Shown: positions 60,023 to 64,000 of the stretch, one piece after another
Layout of the letters: each line of letters begins with the position of its first letter
Numbering within the stretch: position 1 is the first letter of the stretch
Source of the DNA: Heterobilharzia americana
Lineage: Eukaryota > Platyhelminthes > Trematoda > Strigeidida > Schistosomatidae
Assembly: GCA_944470555.2 (NCBI GenBank)
Contig: OX104134.1
Coordinates: forward strand, 11,387,248-11,451,247
Reading direction: 5' to 3'
DNA length: 64,000 bases
Notes under the pieces: model-generated
What the model was told of the DNA's origin: nothing
Database searches by the model: none
What the model saw: only the letters and a program-made list of their open reading frames with translations
Position numbers and translations under genes: made by a program

Positions 60023-63000
60023 CTAGAAACAGTATGCGAAAAGATATATGACATAAAAGAAAACCATCAAACTGGCTATTTAACAAAATATAACTTCAAA
60101 ATTGAGATGTTGACATTTATAATTACTGATGGCAGCTTTTCACAAAAGAAACCTCTTGTTATGAATAACCACTATTGAATATTACTCTCCTCATCAATAG
60201 AACGCATTCTACTGATTGACTTAGACTTGTTCAAAAGTGTTTCCGTAAAAAGAGGAAATAATCATGAGATCTGGCCGTGAGTATAGTAACAGATACCAAA
60301 TTGTAAACACTTTTTGCTTTGTCTGTTGTATCTACTAACATACTTTGATTCGCGTGGTTTCATTAGAAAACTCAGTCGAAATACAATACATTCACTGTCA
60401 CAAGTCGGTTGATGTATCTACAACATTTAACACTAATTTTTAATGTTAATACGCTGACTACCTACAAAGCACAGCTTTTTCCATGTGCATTAAAAAATCA
60501 AATATTCAGTGGACTGACTAATAAAGAAGCATATATATCCGTGAAGTGTCATCTATTTTAAAATGTTTATATATGCTGAATACTGCTTTATATCTAACAA
60601 TTATTTGGATTAGAATTGATTTAATGATGAAGACTTTTTACTAGAAAGTTGCCGATACCTGGCAAGGAGTCGTATTCCCAGGACTCATGTTTATTGAGGC
60701 TCATCGATTTAACATATCTCTTACTTCATAGAATCACATATTCCATTGAAATTATGATATTGCGTGAGAGATGTCGGTACCGACTGTGATTAAACTTGAT
60801 GGGTATAACTTGGGATGGTACAGTGGGAATACTGATGTTCACTTGGCTTTGATGTTTCATTGTTGTTGTAGCTCATAAAGCTATGGATCTGCAGCGGCTG
60901 ATGAAAATTTATTGGCCACCTACTCTTTACTGTCGGAAGTCAGATCATTTCTGTTTCATCTTGTTCGCATTTTGTACGTAAGTGACAACTTTATTGAAAC
61001 GAATCGAAATCATTGCAGCAATTTCTCTTTATATGCAAGCTGCAGTAACAGCAATCATGTAAGCTTAGATTTGGTGAGTTCATCTGCCCTCATATTATGA
61101 CGAAATAATACTGTAATCCACACTGTGTGCCAGTTGTCTCATGAATATAACGTTTCATTTGGTAAATTATTCGCGCTAGCGTGAGATTTCATGCACATAC
61201 GAATTTTCGCTTGAAAAGAAATATATTCATATGAAGGGTTTAGTCTGCTTCGTTTTGATGCTTCATGGATTAGATCTCAGTCACTAATAAAGAATTTTGA
61301 ACACCTATTCATTCCTCTTCTTCTTTTTATTTCATTCATTATACCATTGATGATGGTATGTAATATTTGAACGCAACAGTAGAATTCGACTGTACAAGGA
61401 GTTTGAATTTTTATTTGCTGAAAATCTGTTATGTAGTTGTCTTCTTCAGTCACTTTTCGACTTCTAAGCAATCAAGCCCAGTAGTCTATGAGTTGTTGAA
61501 GTACTTTGGGAAATACAAAAAAAGAACAATATGAGCACTTAGGATGTACTTACACTCATCTCTTTCTTTTGACAGCAGATTTGTTTTTTAAAATTAGTTT
61601 TCATTGATTCGATAGGCTGTATTGCTTTCGATTTTCTTTTTGTTTTGTAAATTGAACCTTTATTGTGACTTTAAATTGCTATACTTACGTATTATGGAAA
61701 AGATATCTGGAGCTATTAGTTTGTTTTTCACGAATTTACACACTTCAGAAATGTGCATCAATTTTATAACTCCCATTTTCTTACATTGTCTTGTTGTGGA
61801 TGTTACTTTATGTTTATCTGGTTGTTTAATTGAAAAGCAAGTCAAGTTTTAGGCCTTTCTATGGATGTATACGGTTTCCATGGGACAGAAAGTTGTTGGT
61901 CACTACTTATATTTCTAAATATCATTTTCATTAAGTACTCAAAATTATTAAAGGAATAAGATTCATTCCATAATGGTTAATAGACATTCAATGGGGCTAT
62001 AGATATCCGTCATATCATCTAAGCCACTGTTAGCAATAAATTTGCAGTTCGTATTAGCATGGGATTTTGAAGACAGTTTTCAGGTGATTCACTGTCATTA
62101 GCGTCACATTTGAAAATGAAAATCGAATGAGGTCAAATAAAGCGATTATCATAATAGGGAAGATGAAGGGATCATCAGGTTGAAGCTCTAGAAAACGGTT
62201 TCCTTAAACAGAGATTCAAATAAAGTTTATTGAAAAACAGTTTGGAGGTGGTATAATTTAGTACATAATCTGCAGTTTTACAACACAGTTAACTATATTA
62301 TTCTTGTGCTACTTTCGATAGGCTTCAACTTTCTCTCAAGTGAAACATATTTTCTAAAAGTTTGTTTAGCTTATTATTTGGAGCAAGTGTTTGGAGTGAA
62401 GTGGCCAAAGGTGTTGATTACATGATCCCTCTAAATAGAACTAAAGATAACAATAGACTACTTTTATAAAAGCTAGTGGCTTTTTGTTACAACACTCTTT
62501 CATGAGAATGAGAAGATTTAGTTTGCTAGAAATACTGCAATCTCTTCTATTGCATGATATGGAATGAACTCAGGTTACAGCTTGTCTGTAGTAAAATCAC
62601 ACAGCAAACATGAGAATTTGACATTTCAGTTAACACATTTAGATAAGTTTCTGCGTTTGAATAAACTGTTTATATGCAGCTATCGTGTTACAATTTTTAA
62701 AGCAGAATTTGACTGAAAGATGACTAAGGATGGTCAGGTTAATAATGACCATCAGTTCGTAAACTGAGTGGCTGACTCATTAAGTTGTTCACGAGATATA
62801 TACTTACTTGTAGGTGATAATACATAATGAAGTTGAGAGTTGATCACTGTTTAGTGAATATAACCATTTGAAGTGTATTTTGAGAAAGAAAATTAACTGA
62901 TGTCCATACCATGCATTACTACCATCCCACTGATCACTTTACTGATGAAAGAAGAAGGGATTTAATTTATGAAAAAATAGTAATTTTTTTAGAGATGCTG

Positions 63001-64000
63001 TGCACACTGTTTTAGTAAGGCAAATAAAAGTTTTGGACTATTCACTGTCATATGACACAACATTTGGTATTTTGCAGATAAAGTACTCTTTTAAAAGGTG
63101 TCCAGAACCACTGACTGTCCAGTCAACTTCGTCAAGAAATGCCTATCAGCAGGACACACCTTGGCACAATTACTTCAGCCGACAAAGCGAATCAATTTAC
63201 GATACATCAAGGATATCTAGAAAACTGTTAACCGATTACTTCAACTATTCGGTATCACCGTGACACACAAACCAGTTAAATCTTCGCAGAACATCTTTTC
63301 AAGTTAAAGAACCTATTAGCCAAATAAAGGAAGACGAATATAATCTGTAAATCTAGTTGCAGATACTGTCAATATCACCATGTTGGCTAATCTAGTCATC
63401 ATAAAGGCCAAAGAATTTATGAGCATGGCCTAGCGGTCAAACAAAGTAATAAATCACCACTGATGTCGATGCATCTAAATGAAGGAGACACAACTTCGAT
63501 TACAACAACGTGGAATTATTACAACAATCTAACTAAAAAACTGCAAGAGAATTCCTAAGAGCACGGTAACAAATAAAATCGCAATCAGCAGACACATGAT
63601 AGCTAGGTAAACTATAGAAAGTTTGTACTGTTGCATAGTGAAACTAAACAAAATAGGAAACAGAAGAAACTTAGGATGGTAGTTCCATACTATTATAGGT
63701 CCTAAAAGCAATGAATGCTCCTGAATTGCCTCAGGTGTGAACTTAAAGCATTCTGCTTCTCTAGTGAGCGTGTCAAGGTTGGCAAAATACTACGGTGGTC
63801 AATTTCTTGCGATTCGCCTATTTTCTCATGATTTTCAGTTTACATACTTTTATCATAAGAACTGTGGTAAGATTTTGGGAAAAATAACCACTTCAGTTCT
63901 TATGATACTTTACCACTTTATCAACATACGAGTTCCACCATAATAGGAAGTTCAGCACTCACTGAGTTGGATATACCCTCTACTGGCGAGCGAATCATTA
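60023..64000. other. Upstream part of the TRPC gene, no exon recognised
   Basis: This should hold an intron 5' of the TRP-box exon, because the pore region (S5-S6, with a motif such as LIAMM) must be encoded further upstream. Reading the minus strand here I found no such sequence. It contains the GIY-YIG end of a Penelope-like element (63.1-63.5 kb) and a small hairpin at 63850-63906 whose arms share cataagaactg. Confidence 0.5.
63090..63535 (+). mobile_element. Penelope-like element, GIY-YIG end
   Basis: C-terminal part of a Penelope-like element. One frame reads RLLQLFGITVTHKPVKS (about 63.21-63.28 kb). Another continues with CRYCQYHHVG, a stop, HHKGQRIYEHGLAVKQSNKS and PLMSMHLNEGD (63.35-63.49 kb). 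The Cys-rich CxxC pair, the following HxG, the Arg in GQRIYEH and the LAVK block are diagnostic of the GIY-YIG endonuclease of this class. Two or more stops and a frameshift make it a relic. It is not the missing end of the 31 kb copy, which lies about 31 kb away. Confidence 0.75.

Noticed and set aside
63529..63711. Hydrophobic minus-strand frame as an S5 or S6 exon of the channel
   Set aside because: It resembles a membrane helix but lacks any TRPC pore motif and sits beside the Penelope-like GIY-YIG remnant.

Overview
The window looks like nuclear DNA of a blood fluke, probably genus Schistosoma. It is AT-rich and gene-poor, with small exons separated by introns of up to about 20 kb. Its interspersed repeats include SINE-like units carrying hammerhead ribozyme motifs (the schistosome Sm-alpha type), RTE-like non-LTR retrotransposons with (AAT)n tails, and Penelope-like elements. 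The species cannot be fixed by reading alone.

Only one host gene is supported. It lies on the minus strand and is a TRPC-subfamily cation channel, of which the C-terminal cytoplasmic part is in the window. Six exons (59822-60022, 39228-39351, 22606-22713, 15818-16125, 11695-11832, 10997-11092) join in compatible phases (0, 0, 1, 1, 0, 0) into 324 residues and a stop. The first begins at the TRP box (EWKFAR), so the ankyrin repeats, six membrane helices and pore should lie beyond base 64000. The five introns between them are about 20.5, 16.5, 6.5, 4.0 and 0.6 kb.

Layout from low to high coordinate. Bases 1-1470: nothing recognised. 1470-2390: a nest of hammerhead-derived repeats, including two head-to-head Sm-alpha ribozymes with intact cores. 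2390-4500: unrecognised. 4500-9760: broken pieces of one RTE-type retrotransposon family in both orientations. 9797-10450: two unassigned open frames. 10997-60022: the TRPC exons. The introns hold three 5'-truncated RTE-like copies with AAT tails (24.0, 26.9, 35.65 kb), a Penelope-like reverse transcriptase (31-32 kb), several foldback elements with long inverted arms, and more hammerhead-derived repeats. 60023-64000: non-coding sequence with the GIY-YIG end of a second Penelope-like copy (63.1-63.5 kb).

All five autonomous retroelement remnants in the gene's introns or 5' flank run on the plus strand, antisense to the channel gene. The least expected signal is the density of small hammerhead-bearing and foldback repeats: at least three sequence families carry a hammerhead-like core, often paired as inverted copies. 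Splice sites were chosen by GT/AG signals, reading phase and protein resemblance; no transcript evidence was available.
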